Assembly: GCA_964512145.1 (NCBI GenBank)
Contig: CAZEIM010000065.1
Location: 1-9,640, forward strand
Source: CAYOHR01 sp964512145
GTDB taxonomy: Bacteria; Bacteroidota; Bacteroidia; Flavobacteriales_G; JALEGO01
Reading direction: 5' to 3'
DNA: 9,640 bases
Below the pieces are notes generated by a model. The model saw only the letters and a list, made by a program, of their open reading frames with translations, searched no databases and was not told the DNA's origin. Positions 1 through 7,316 of the stretch are shown here, piece after piece. Made by a program: the position numbers and the translations under genes. Each line of letters opens with the position of its first letter. Positions within the stretch are counted from its first letter, which is position 1.

Positions 1-74
1 CCTTTAAAACTTTGTAATGTAAAAAATAAAGCTAACAAAGTAGAAAAGATAAATAATGGAATTAGTTTTTTCAT
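1..74 (-). CDS. Partial secreted or membrane protein (N-terminus only)
   Basis: An ATG on the minus strand (bases 72-74) opens a frame that stays open to the window edge, giving 24 residues. They begin MKKLIPLFIFSTLLAL and continue FFTLQSFK. This is a typical signal peptide or signal anchor: two lysines, then an uninterrupted hydrophobic core of about 16 residues. No lipobox cysteine is visible in the part present. The mature protein lies outside the window, so no function can be given. The gene follows the clpB terminator, so it is probably its own transcription unit. A one-mismatch -7 element (TTTATTTG, complement of 95-102) lies 20 bases upstream of the ATG. The start is inferred from the good signal sequence and the lack of a better upstream start. 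Confidence 0.6.
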   Translation of the reverse strand, partial: MKKLIPLFIFSTLLALFFTLQSFK

Positions 75-182
75 AATATTAAAATTTTATACTACAAATA
101 AAGAAACATTATGAATAAGAATTTGGCTATATTATCCCGATATAAGATTTATTTATTCTGAATAAATAATTTTTTATCTAAG

Positions 183-208
183 AAAAACCCCGATATTTTA
201 TATCGGGG
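183..208 (-). terminator. Rho-independent terminator of clpB
   Basis: A perfect 8-bp inverted repeat (CCCCGATA at 188-195, TATCGGGG at 201-208) encloses a 5-base loop. Read on the minus strand, the stem is followed directly by five T (complement of A183-187). It lies 8 bases beyond the clpB stop codon. No T run follows on the plus strand, so the signal is directional and fits clpB. Confidence 0.88.
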
Positions 209-216
209 TAAAAACA

Positions 217-2841
217 TTAAATAACTTTTTCCTCAATATCACGTAAAGGTTTTCTAAAAACAAATTGATCATCGAATACATCCATAATGATGGGTGTTGA
301 TTTTTCAATTTTTCCAGCTAAAATATCTTTAGATAAACTGTTTAATACCATTTTTTGCATAGCTCTTTTTACAGGACGAGCCCCAAATTGAGGATCATAC
401 CCAATTTCTGCTAATTTTGAAATGGCATCCTCCGTAGCCGACACATGAATATCGTTTTTTTCAAGCATTTTCTTTAAAGCCTCAAACTGCATTAATACAA
501 TTTCCTTTACATTTTTCTTAGTTAAAGGCGAGAATATTATGGTTTCATCTACCCTATTTAAAAACTCAGGCCTGAAACTTTGTTTTAACAAATATTGTAT
601 TTGCTCATACATTTCATGCTTAATACGCTGCTCATTTGAAGCTTCTATTTTAGAAAAACTATCTTGTATAATATCCGACCCTAAATTAGATGTCATAATG
701 ATAATGGTATTTTTAAAATTGGCTACTCTACCTTTATTATCTGTTAATCTTCCATCATCCAACACTTGAAGTAAGATATTAAATACATCAGGGTGAGCTT
801 TTTCAATTTCATCTAATAAAACAACCGAATATGGCTTTCTTCTTACTGCTTCTGTAAGTTGTCCTCCTTCATCGTATCCAACATATCCGGGAGGAGCTCC
901 AACTAATCTTGAAACTGCATGTCTTTCTTGATATTCGCTCATATCAATTCGTGTAATAGCATTTTCATTATTAAATAAAAAGTCAGCTAATGCTTTAGCT
1001 AGTTCTGTTTTTCCAACTCCCGTTGTGCCTAAAAAAATAAACGAACCAATTGGCCGCTTTTGATCCTGCAAGCCTGCCCTACTTCTTCTTACTGCATCTG
1101 AAACAGCCACAATAGCCTCATGTTGACCGACTACACGTTTATGTAACTCATCTTCCAATAATAGAAGCTTTTCTCGTTCACTTTGCAACATACGTTGTAC
1201 CGGAATTCCTGTCCATTTAGCCACTACTTCTGCAATATCTTCAGAATCAACTTCTTCTTTTACCATTTGTGAACCGGAGGATTTCATTTCATCTAATACC
1301 TTATGGTACTCTTCTAATTTTTTTTGTGTTTCAACCATTTTTCCATAGCGAATTTCAGCTACTTTTCCAAAATCTCCTTCTCGTTCAGCTTTATCTGATT
1401 CAAATTTTAATTGTTCTAATTGCTGTTTTTGTTTTTGAACTTGATCAATAACCTCCTTTTCGGCTTCCCATTTTGCTTTCAAAGCAGTTCTGCTTGTATT
1501 AAGCTCAGAGATGTCAATATTTAATTTCTCTAATTTTTTCTCGTCATTTTCACGTTTTATTGCTTCACGTTCAATCTCTAATTGCCGAATTTTTCGTTCT
1601 ACTTCATCCAGTTCAATAGGCATAGAGTTTATTTCCATACGTAATTTAGAGGCTGCTTCATCCATTAAGTCGATTGCTTTATCGGGTAAAAAACGATCGG
1701 TAATGTATCGTTGAGATAATTCAACCGCTGAAATTATAGCTTCATCTTTTATTCGCACTTTGTGATGGGTTTCGTAGCGCTCTTTTAAACCCCTTAATAT
1801 TGATATTGCATCTTCAGCACTCGGCTCATCCACTAAAACTGTTTGAAACCTTCGTTCTAAAGCTTTATCTTTTTCAAAATATTTTTGATACTCATTAAGT
1901 GTTGTTGCTCCAATTGCTCTTAACTCTCCGCGTGCTAAAGCGGGTTTTAAAATATTTGCAGCATCCATTGCCCCCTCACCACCACCGGCACCAACTAAGG
2001 TATGAATTTCATCAATAAATAACACAATATCTCCGTTTGATGAAATAACTTCTTTAACAACAGACTTTAACCTCTCTTCAAATTCCCCTTTATACTTTGC
2101 TCCAGCAACCAAGGCGCCCATATCTAAAGAAAAAATTTGTTTGGTTTTTAAATTTTCAGGAACATCGCCAGAAACTATTCTATGCGCTAAACCTTCTGCA
2201 ATAGCCGTTTTTCCTACTCCAGGTTCTCCGATTAAAATAGGATTATTTTTTGTTCTTCTAGATAATATCTGCAGCACTCTTCTAATTTCTTCATCGCGAC
2301 CAATTACCGGATCTAATTTTCCTTTTTGAGCGCGATCGTTTAAATTAATGGCATACTTATTTAAGGAATTATAAGTATCTTCAGCGCTAGGACTATTAAC
2401 GGTTGAACCTTTTCTTAGTTCTTGAATTGCAGATAATAAATCTTTCTCTTGTACTCCAGCATCTTTTAATACCGTAGAAACATTACTTGATACATTTACC
2501 AATGCTAATAATAAGTGTTCTATAGATACATATTCGTCTTTAAACTGTGGTAAATATGTTAAAGATTTTTGCAAAACTTTTTGAGCTTCGTTACTTAAAT
2601 ACTGCGAAGCATTTCCAGTTACGGTTGGAAGAGTCTGAAAAATTCTTTCCAAAGCACTTTGAACATTAGAAGTGTTTACAGATAATTTTTTTAATAAGTA
2701 TGGTGTAACTTGTTCATCGGTTTGCAAAATCCCCAATATTAAATGAATAGGTTCTATCGCCTGATGTTGCTTTTCCTTTGCGATTTGCTGCGCTTGTTGA
2801 ATAGCCTCTTGTGATTTAATGGTAAACTTATTTAAATTCAT
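217..2841 (-). CDS. clpB: ATP-dependent chaperone/disaggregase ClpB
   Basis: This 874-residue Hsp100 AAA+ protein is full length for the family. Known ClpB forms a cytoplasmic hexamer that pulls polypeptides out of aggregates together with DnaK/DnaJ/GrpE. Visible domains in order: an N-terminal Clp repeat domain (about 1-145); AAA domain 1 with Walker A GEPGVGKT (205-212), pore loop GAKYKG (247-252) and Walker B VLFIDE (273-278); a long charged coiled-coil middle domain (about 405-525), which separates ClpB from ClpA and ClpX; and AAA domain 2 with Walker A GTTGVGKT (605-612), pore motif GYVG (652-655), Walker B VVLLDE (673-678) and the GAR sensor-2 motif (820-822). I see no ClpP-binding IGF/IGL-type loop in AAA2, as expected for a disaggregase. 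The ATG start gives the normal MNLNKFTIKSQEA N-terminus. The gene stands alone, divergent from a small lipoprotein gene and followed by a strong terminator. I found no exact TAnnTTTG box and no CIRCE-like element upstream, so its heat-shock control cannot be read from the sequence. Confidence 0.98.
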   Translation of the reverse strand: MNLNKFTIKSQEAIQQAQQIAKEKQHQAIEPIHLILGILQTDEQVTPYLLKKLSVNTSNVQSALERIFQTLPTVTGNASQYLSNEAQKVLQKSLTYLPQFKDEYVSIEHLLLALVNVSSNVSTVLKDAGVQEKDLLSAIQELRKGSTVNSPSAEDTYNSLNKYAINLNDRAQKGKLDPVIGRDEEIRRVLQILSRRTKNNPILIGEPGVGKTAIAEGLAHRIVSGDVPENLKTKQIFSLDMGALVAGAKYKGEFEERLKSVVKEVISSNGDIVLFIDEIHTLVGAGGGEGAMDAANILKPALARGELRAIGATTLNEYQKYFEKDKALERRFQTVLVDEPSAEDAISILRGLKERYETHHKVRIKDEAIISAVELSQRYITDRFLPDKAIDLMDEAASKLRMEINSMPIELDEVERKIRQLEIEREAIKRENDEKKLEKLNIDISELNTSRTALKAKWEAEKEVIDQVQKQKQQLEQLKFESDKAEREGDFGKVAEIRYGKMVETQKKLEEYHKVLDEMKSSGSQMVKEEVDSEDIAEVVAKWTGIPVQRMLQSEREKLLLLEDELHKRVVGQHEAIVAVSDAVRRSRAGLQDQKRPIGSFIFLGTTGVGKTELAKALADFLFNNENAITRIDMSEYQERHAVSRLVGAPPGYVGYDEGGQLTEAVRRKPYSVVLLDEIEKAHPDVFNILLQVLDDGRLTDNKGRVANFKNTIIIMTSNLGSDIIQDSFSKIEASNEQRIKHEMYEQIQYLLKQSFRPEFLNRVDETIIFSPLTKKNVKEIVLMQFEALKKMLEKNDIHVSATEDAISKLAEIGYDPQFGARPVKRAMQKMVLNSLSKDILAGKIEKSTPIIMDVFDDQFVFRKPLRDIEEKVI

Positions 2842-2856
2842 AATTCATTATTTTTA

Positions 2857-2864
2857 TATTTTTG
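2857..2864 (+). promoter_or_regulatory. Candidate -7 promoter element for the clpB-divergent lipoprotein gene
   Basis: TATTTTTG matches the Bacteroidota -7 consensus TAnnTTTG exactly. It would place transcription start near 2870, about 25 bases before the TTG codon at 2896. No TTG is seen at the expected -33 spacing. In such AT-rich DNA a chance match is possible. Confidence 0.35.
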
Positions 2865-2886
2865 TTTAGTCAATTTTTAATCCACA

Positions 2887-2898
2887 CAAGTTTACTTG
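2887..2898. repeat. Short inverted repeat in the clpB divergent intergenic region
   Basis: CAAGT-TT-ACTTG is a perfect 5-bp inverted repeat with a 2-base spacer. It lies 46-57 bases upstream of the clpB ATG and overlaps the TTG start codon of the divergent gene. The position would suit an operator, but the repeat is short and no known regulator site is recognised. Confidence 0.25.
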
Positions 2899-3279
2899 AA
2901 ATATTGTCTTAATATCAAAAAACATACGCGTCAAATTGTCCGTTTGTTTAACGCAAAAACGACATTATGTCTGTATATTGTTATTCTAAGTGCATGTAGT
3001 AAAGATTCATTTAAAAAACCAAGTATTGAATGGCTGGGATTATGGACTGCAAATGAATCGGGAATGGTATATTTTTTAAACATTACCGAAGAGAAAGGAC
3101 AGAGTTTTTATGAAGTTCAAGGAAGTACTCCAAACTATGGAAATGTAGAAATTTCTGATACACAGAAAATTTTACGCATAAATACTTTAGAGTTTAATAT
3201 TACACAGTATCCTTTTATGAACGAAAGTTTGCAAAAAAAACAAATGCAATTAAATCACTTGCTTTACACAAAAAATTAA
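2896..3279 (+). CDS. Small putative lipoprotein, unknown function
   Basis: This 127-residue protein is not recognised. The N-terminus has a basic stretch (residues 8-21), a hydrophobic core LCLYIVIL and a lipobox LSAC with Cys34, followed by SKDS. It is therefore probably a lipidated envelope protein with a mature part of about 94 residues. The mature part begins WLGLW and then alternates hydrophobic and polar residues, suggesting a small beta-sheet fold of the lipocalin-like type; that is inference only. The frame has no ATG. TTG at 2896 gives an unusually long n-region, and TTG at 2944 would give a more typical 17-residue signal peptide (Cys18). An in-frame stop at 2878-2880 rules out a further upstream start. 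It is the only plus-strand gene in the window. It diverges from clpB and ends 14 bases from the convergent FGase-like gene, with no terminator between. A TAnnTTTG match lies upstream. Start loss or early decay is possible. Confidence 0.6.
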   Translation: MKYCLNIKKHTRQIVRLFNAKTTLCLYIVILSACSKDSFKKPSIEWLGLWTANESGMVYFLNITEEKGQSFYEVQGSTPNYGNVEISDTQKILRINTLEFNITQYPFMNESLQKKQMQLNHLLYTKN

Positions 3280-3293
3280 TACTCAAAAAAATG

Positions 3294-4493
3294 CTACATC
3301 GATTTAATAGCTGAAAATAGAAAATATTGTTCAGAAGTATATACTTTTAAAAAGTAAATGCCACTTGGAATATTATCTGGGACAAATAGCTCTGTTGATG
3401 TAGATTTATTTTGGTAAATTAATTCACCAGTAAATGAAAAAATTTCGTAGGAAAATAAATTCTGATTTAATCCTTCCAAAAAAAGTTTTTTATGGAAGGG
3501 ATTTGGAAATAATTTAGGTTTAATTGATACTTTATTAATGTTGTTATTAGCTAAATTGGTAGAAAAATAGCAAAAATTATTGTGTCCAAAAATATGCTCA
3601 TTCAAGTATTCATTTACGACAACCGCAAAACTATCTGCAAATATTTTTCGATTTTGGGGAGTATTTAACACCCCAATAAAATTACATTCAATTTGTATAG
3701 CGTCAAAGTCGCCCCCATTCATGGAGCCATGAATTTCTGTATTATAACCTCCGGGATAAAACAAATCCAACACATCTGGTGCCGGATCACTTTGACTTGG
3801 GCAAGATGGGTACCCTTTGTTTGTAAACATGCTTCCTATTGAAGTAGCTCCTTTAACTAATTGAGCGTGATTTAGTGAATTAATATTATTGCTTACCAAA
3901 CTTTTTACTGTACTAATCCCAAGGGCTCCACTATTACTATTAAATAAAAAATTTGGTTGCATTAATTCAAGATGCCCTAAATTGTAACCAATTTCAAGTC
4001 TTTGCTTAATATGCCCATGTCCATGTAAATCTAAAAATAGCCCTCTACCATAGTGCTGAATTACCATATCCTTTGCACTCAATATGAAATTTTGATAATT
4101 GTCCCAAACATTTTTTAAATAAGGATGATTACAGGTAGCATCTTCTTTATCTCTGTTTGCATCAAACTTATCTCTTCTTAAGTGACAAATAATAATATGT
4201 GGTCTGCAACCATTTAAATTTAAAAAAGAAGAATCAATATTTTGAGCTAACTGAACTGTATAAATATCACTAAATATAAAGGCAAAATTACAGGTTCTTA
4301 AAGGAAAGGAATCCGGAGCTATCTCTCCACCATGCGGAACACCTATAACCACAGGCATTTCACCACAACGATATTCTATCAATGAATCAGATGAAAAGTA
4401 AATTTCTCCTGGAGTAAAAGATTGAGAAAAAGAAAATAAAGGTATTCCAAATATACTTAATAAGTATTGTAATAAAATTTTATTCGTTTTGAT
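3294..4493 (-). CDS. Secreted N-formylglutamate amidohydrolase-like hydrolase with T9SS sorting domain
   Basis: Residue numbers count from the TTG at 4382 (362 residues to the stop). The catalytic region shows FGase-family features: VPHGGE (15-20), a basic/aspartate motif RRDKFDANRD (69-78), LDLHGHGH (117-124), YNTEIHG (213-219) and IQIEC (229-233). Known FGases are zinc enzymes that hydrolyse N-formyl-glutamate or related amides; the true substrate here is unknown. The C-terminus (about 289-362) is a classic T9SS type A sorting domain: KLFPNPF, then SYEIFSFTGELIYQ, then PSGIYFLKV. This implies export through the outer membrane. Export also needs a signal peptide, and the frame supplies one upstream of 4382: MKTNKILLQYLLSIFGIP followed by LFSFSQ, if the ATC at 4491-4493 initiates. 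The frame is open from 4499 to the stop at 3294, but no ATG, GTG or TTG precedes 4382. I therefore place the start at ATC 4493 with low certainty (399 residues); 4382 would remove the signal peptide. A TAnnTTTG box at 4545-4552 supports the longer form. Confidence 0.75.
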   Translation of the reverse strand: MKTNKILLQYLLSIFGIPLFSFSQSFTPGEIYFSSDSLIEYRCGEMPVVIGVPHGGEIAPDSFPLRTCNFAFIFSDIYTVQLAQNIDSSFLNLNGCRPHIIICHLRRDKFDANRDKEDATCNHPYLKNVWDNYQNFILSAKDMVIQHYGRGLFLDLHGHGHIKQRLEIGYNLGHLELMQPNFLFNSNSGALGISTVKSLVSNNINSLNHAQLVKGATSIGSMFTNKGYPSCPSQSDPAPDVLDLFYPGGYNTEIHGSMNGGDFDAIQIECNFIGVLNTPQNRKIFADSFAVVVNEYLNEHIFGHNNFCYFSTNLANNNINKVSIKPKLFPNPFHKKLFLEGLNQNLFSYEIFSFTGELIYQNKSTSTELFVPDNIPSGIYFLKVYTSEQYFLFSAIKSM

Positions 4494-4544
4494 TTTTTTT
4501 TATTTAAAAAAAATTTTCTCTTTTATTTCAGATTTAGCTGAAAA

Positions 4545-4552
4545 CAAAGATA
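4545..4552 (-). promoter_or_regulatory. Candidate -7 promoter element for the FGase-like gene
   Basis: Read on the minus strand, the sequence is TATCTTTG, an exact TAnnTTTG match. It lies between yifB and the FGase-like gene. Transcription would begin near 4538, about 45 bases before the proposed signal-peptide start and about 155 before the TTG at 4382. No TTG is seen at -33. Confidence 0.4.
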
Positions 4553-4566
4553 GATTTTTTTAAATA

Positions 4567-6099
4567 TTAACCTGCCCATCCTTGCCTATCGAGCGACCTA
4601 AATTGTATAGCTTCTGCCAAATGATTGGTTTGAATAAATTCCGAATCGTCTAAATCGGCAATGGTTCTTGCCACTTTAATAATTCTGTCGTAAGCACGAG
4701 CACTTAACTGCAAACGTTCCATGGCCGTTTTTAACAAAGTTATTCCTTGTTCATGTATGGTGCAAAATTTTTGGAGTTGTTTGCTATTCATCTGTGCATT
4801 ACAATAAATCCCAGAACCTGCATATCTTTTAAGCTGAATTCCCCTTGCTTTTACTACTCTGTTTCGAATGTCTGAGCTTTTTTCACCCGAATATTTAGAA
4901 GTTAACTCAGCCATGGGAACCGGAGTGACCTCTATATGTAAATCAATTCTGTCGAGTAATGGGCCTGATATTTTACTTAAATATTTTTGAACCATTGAGC
5001 TGGAACAAACACATTCTTTATCGGGATGATTATAATAACCACATGGACAAGGATTCATAGAAGCAACCAGCATAAAACTAGCCGGGTACTCTACCGTAAA
5101 TTTTGCTCTGGATATGGTAATAATTCTGTCTTCTAATGGTTGTCTTAACACTTCTAATACCGTGCGTTTAAATTCGGGAAGTTCGTCCAAAAAAAGTACT
5201 CCATGATGTGCTAAAGAAATTTCTCCGGGTGTTGGATTATTTCCCCCTCCTACTAAAGCTATATCCGACACCGTATGATGTGGAGATCTAAATGGACGTA
5301 TTGTAACAATCCCTTCTTTACCTAGTTTACCGGCTACCGAGTGAATTTTTGTTGTTTCTAATATTTCATGTTTATTTAAAGGGGGTAAAATAGTTGGTAA
5401 TCTCTTGGCTAACATAGTTTTTCCAGCTCCGGGAGGGCCAATTAAAATGATGTTATGACCACCTGCAGCTGCAATTTCCATGGCTCTTTTTATATTTTCC
5501 TGTCCTTTTACATCTGAAAAATCATGTGAATACTTTTGAATGGATTGAAGAAATATTTCATCTGAAATATCCTGAAAAGGTTGTATTTGTTTATGATTAT
5601 TTAAAAAATCGATGACCTCCAAAATATGATTAACCGGTATAACTTCCAATCCAAATACCATGGACGCCTCTTGAGCATTTTCTTTAGGCAATATAAACCC
5701 TTTAAACCCTTCTTCTTTTGCTTTAATTGCAATAGGTAATACCCCTTTAATGGGTAAAATACTTCCGTCTAATGAAAGTTCCCCCATAATAATATAATCG
5801 GTTAATTTAGTGTTTGATATTTTTTCATCGGCTGCTAAAATACCTGTTGCCAAAGTTAAATCGTATGATGCTCCTTCTTTTTTTAAGTCAGCAGGAGCCA
5901 TGTTTATCGTTACACCTTTTCTAGGAATTTTATAACCGTTATTTTTTAATGCAGTATCTATTCTTTGCTGACTTTCTTTTACAGCATTATCAGGCAACCC
6001 AACTAATACAAACTTTGCTCCCTGTCCAACATTTACTTCTACCGTAATGGTATTTGCATTTATTCCAAATACTGCACTTCCAAACGTTTTTACAAGCAT
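4567..6099 (-). CDS. yifB/comM: YifB/ComM family Mg-chelatase-like AAA+ ATPase
   Basis: This 510-residue protein has the usual length for the YifB/ComM family. Characterised ComM is a hexameric branch-migration helicase that helps integrate DNA taken up in natural transformation; the role in Bacteroidota is less well known. Domains in order: an N-terminal ChlI/Lon-protease-like domain (about 20-165) with VGLPDNAVKESQQRI (33-47); the magnesium-chelatase AAA+ core with Walker A GPPGAGKT (221-228), Walker B GVLFLDELPEF (300-310), the family motif RSPHHTVS (271-278) and a cysteine cluster CPCG plus CVC (351-365); LLDRIDLH (381-388); and a C-terminal helical domain (about 415-505) with LSARAYDRIIKVARTIADL. 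All catalytic motifs are present, so it should be active. Its ATG lies 61 bases after the stop of the YwqK-repeat gene, with no terminator in between, so read-through from the upstream cluster is possible. I found no exact TAnnTTTG box in the gap. A weak AT hairpin overlaps the start codon. Confidence 0.95.
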   Translation of the reverse strand: MLVKTFGSAVFGINANTITVEVNVGQGAKFVLVGLPDNAVKESQQRIDTALKNNGYKIPRKGVTINMAPADLKKEGASYDLTLATGILAADEKISNTKLTDYIIMGELSLDGSILPIKGVLPIAIKAKEEGFKGFILPKENAQEASMVFGLEVIPVNHILEVIDFLNNHKQIQPFQDISDEIFLQSIQKYSHDFSDVKGQENIKRAMEIAAAGGHNIILIGPPGAGKTMLAKRLPTILPPLNKHEILETTKIHSVAGKLGKEGIVTIRPFRSPHHTVSDIALVGGGNNPTPGEISLAHHGVLFLDELPEFKRTVLEVLRQPLEDRIITISRAKFTVEYPASFMLVASMNPCPCGYYNHPDKECVCSSSMVQKYLSKISGPLLDRIDLHIEVTPVPMAELTSKYSGEKSSDIRNRVVKARGIQLKRYAGSGIYCNAQMNSKQLQKFCTIHEQGITLLKTAMERLQLSARAYDRIIKVARTIADLDDSEFIQTNHLAEAIQFRSLDRQGWAG

Positions 6100-6160
6100 T
6101 TTTTAGTTTAATCTACTAAAAAAAACTACATAAAGCAAGAGCAAAAAACTAAGTGTATTA

Positions 6161-7309
6161 TTATGATTTTTTTTGAGATTCGTCTACTTCCTTAGTTAAC
6201 TCTCCTTTTTCATTATAATACTTCCAAATACCCGATTTCATATCATTGGTATATTCACCCTCCTCTTTTTTTTGTCCATTTTCGTGATAAAAAATCCAAT
6301 TACCTTCAGCCAAGCCTTTTTTATACTGCCCTACCTGATTTACTTTACCAGATTTATAATATGATTTGGTGCTCCCTTCAAAAACGTTATTCAAATAATT
6401 TACTTCTACACGGATACTTTTTCCATCTTCATAATATGCTTTCCATAATCCTGTTCTTAATGATTGTTCCATATTACCCTCCTCCATAAGTATATTTTCA
6501 GGGTAATACTCTTTATATTCTCCTTGCATTTTACCTGATACGTAATTTGCTTTTACTTTTATTGTGCCTTCCGGGTAATACGTAATATATTCTCCTTGTA
6601 TTAATCCGTTTTCATAAGTACATTCATTAAGTTTTGTGCCATCCTCAAACTCTTTATAGTATAAAGTATACAAGCCATCTAATTTATCATTAACATAGTT
6701 TGATTTTTCTTTAATAAATCCATTTTTATGGTACAACTCACAAGGACCATTTCTCATATTGTTTTTATGAAACAATAGATACATAAGAACACTGTCCTCA
6801 TAATATCCAATGGCTAAACTATCTTTTAATCCTTTTTTATAATAAACTTCTTCCATTAGTGCTCCACTTTCGTAATACACCATCATTTTGCCTTCCATTA
6901 AATTATTATTAAATGTAACGGTTTGCAATACTGTACCATGAGGGTAATAAACGATTGAATTCCCTTCTTTTACATTATTCTTATAATGTACAATTTGCTT
7001 AAGCGGACCATTTTCATAATAAACTTTACCTTCTCCATCTAAAGAATCATTATTATACATAGCGGTTTGCCAAAGATTACCATTTTCATAATATATTTCG
7101 TATTGACCATGCTTTACTTTTTGACCATCTTTATCCACTACATCAAAAACTTCTCTTTTTAGCTTTTTGCCTTTATCCCAAAAAGTATATCCTTTGTTGT
7201 TTTCATAATAAACAGTAAAACTTTTATCTTCGGTAGTATTACAAGAAGTAAAAAAATAAAAGGAAATTAATACTACAATCTTTAAAATAAAAAGGATATT
7301 TTTTATCAT
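6161..7309 (-). CDS. YwqK/MORN-like repeat lipoprotein
   Basis: This 382-residue protein has a signal peptide (MIKNILFILKIVVLISF) ending in lipobox FTSC (Cys23), so it is probably lipid-anchored in the envelope. After a spacer, residues 68 to about 370 are 13 tandem repeats of pattern G-x4-YY-x-x-G-x-(8)-Y-x-(6), with almost constant spacing of 24 residues. This matches the MORN_2/YwqK-type repeat, which is common in Bacteroidota surface proteins and thought to form an elongated beta structure for binding. The domain is often labelled 'toxin-antitoxin YwqK antitoxin', but nothing nearby resembles a toxin, so I do not adopt that function. Repeat 5 has lost both glycines (SLAIGYYEDS) and repeat 7 has a 3-residue insertion (EFEDG). 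The C-terminus is short and charged (DESQKKS). It is the last gene of a tight cluster: its ATG lies 7 bases after the stop of the PapD-like gene. The binding partner is unknown. Confidence 0.85.
   Translation of the reverse strand: MIKNILFILKIVVLISFYFFTSCNTTEDKSFTVYYENNKGYTFWDKGKKLKREVFDVVDKDGQKVKHGQYEIYYENGNLWQTAMYNNDSLDGEGKVYYENGPLKQIVHYKNNVKEGNSIVYYPHGTVLQTVTFNNNLMEGKMMVYYESGALMEEVYYKKGLKDSLAIGYYEDSVLMYLLFHKNNMRNGPCELYHKNGFIKEKSNYVNDKLDGLYTLYYKEFEDGTKLNECTYENGLIQGEYITYYPEGTIKVKANYVSGKMQGEYKEYYPENILMEEGNMEQSLRTGLWKAYYEDGKSIRVEVNYLNNVFEGSTKSYYKSGKVNQVGQYKKGLAEGNWIFYHENGQKKEEGEYTNDMKSGIWKYYNEKGELTKEVDESQKKS
6194..7114 (-). repeat. 13 tandem 24-residue (72-base) coding repeats
   Basis: Within the YwqK-like gene the paired aromatic residues fall at residues 73, 97, 121, 145, 169, 193, 217, 244, 268, 292, 317, 341 and 364. 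The period is therefore 24 with small deviations (27, 25 and 23). At DNA level the copies are well diverged, so this is an old protein repeat and not a recent array expansion. Confidence 0.85.
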
Positions 7310-7316
7310 ATGTGAA

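Noticed and set aside
149..175. AT hairpin (149-157/161-169) followed by six T on the plus strand
   Set aside because: It resembles a terminator, but no plus-strand gene precedes it and the stem is almost entirely A-T; likely chance in AT-rich DNA.
539..2329. Plus-strand ORFs opposite clpB (539-769, 1269-1451, 1511-1714, 2141-2329)
   Set aside because: They are antisense frames within a clearly coding gene, have no domain or export pattern of their own, and are low in complexity.
4526..4543. Hairpin TTTCAG/CTGAAA after yifB as a terminator
   Set aside because: The stem is only 6 bp and is not followed directly by a T run on the minus strand, so it is not a convincing intrinsic terminator.
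6161..7309. YwqK protein as the antitoxin of a toxin-antitoxin pair
   Set aside because: This is a common database label for the repeat. The protein is a lipoprotein and no toxin-like small gene is adjacent.
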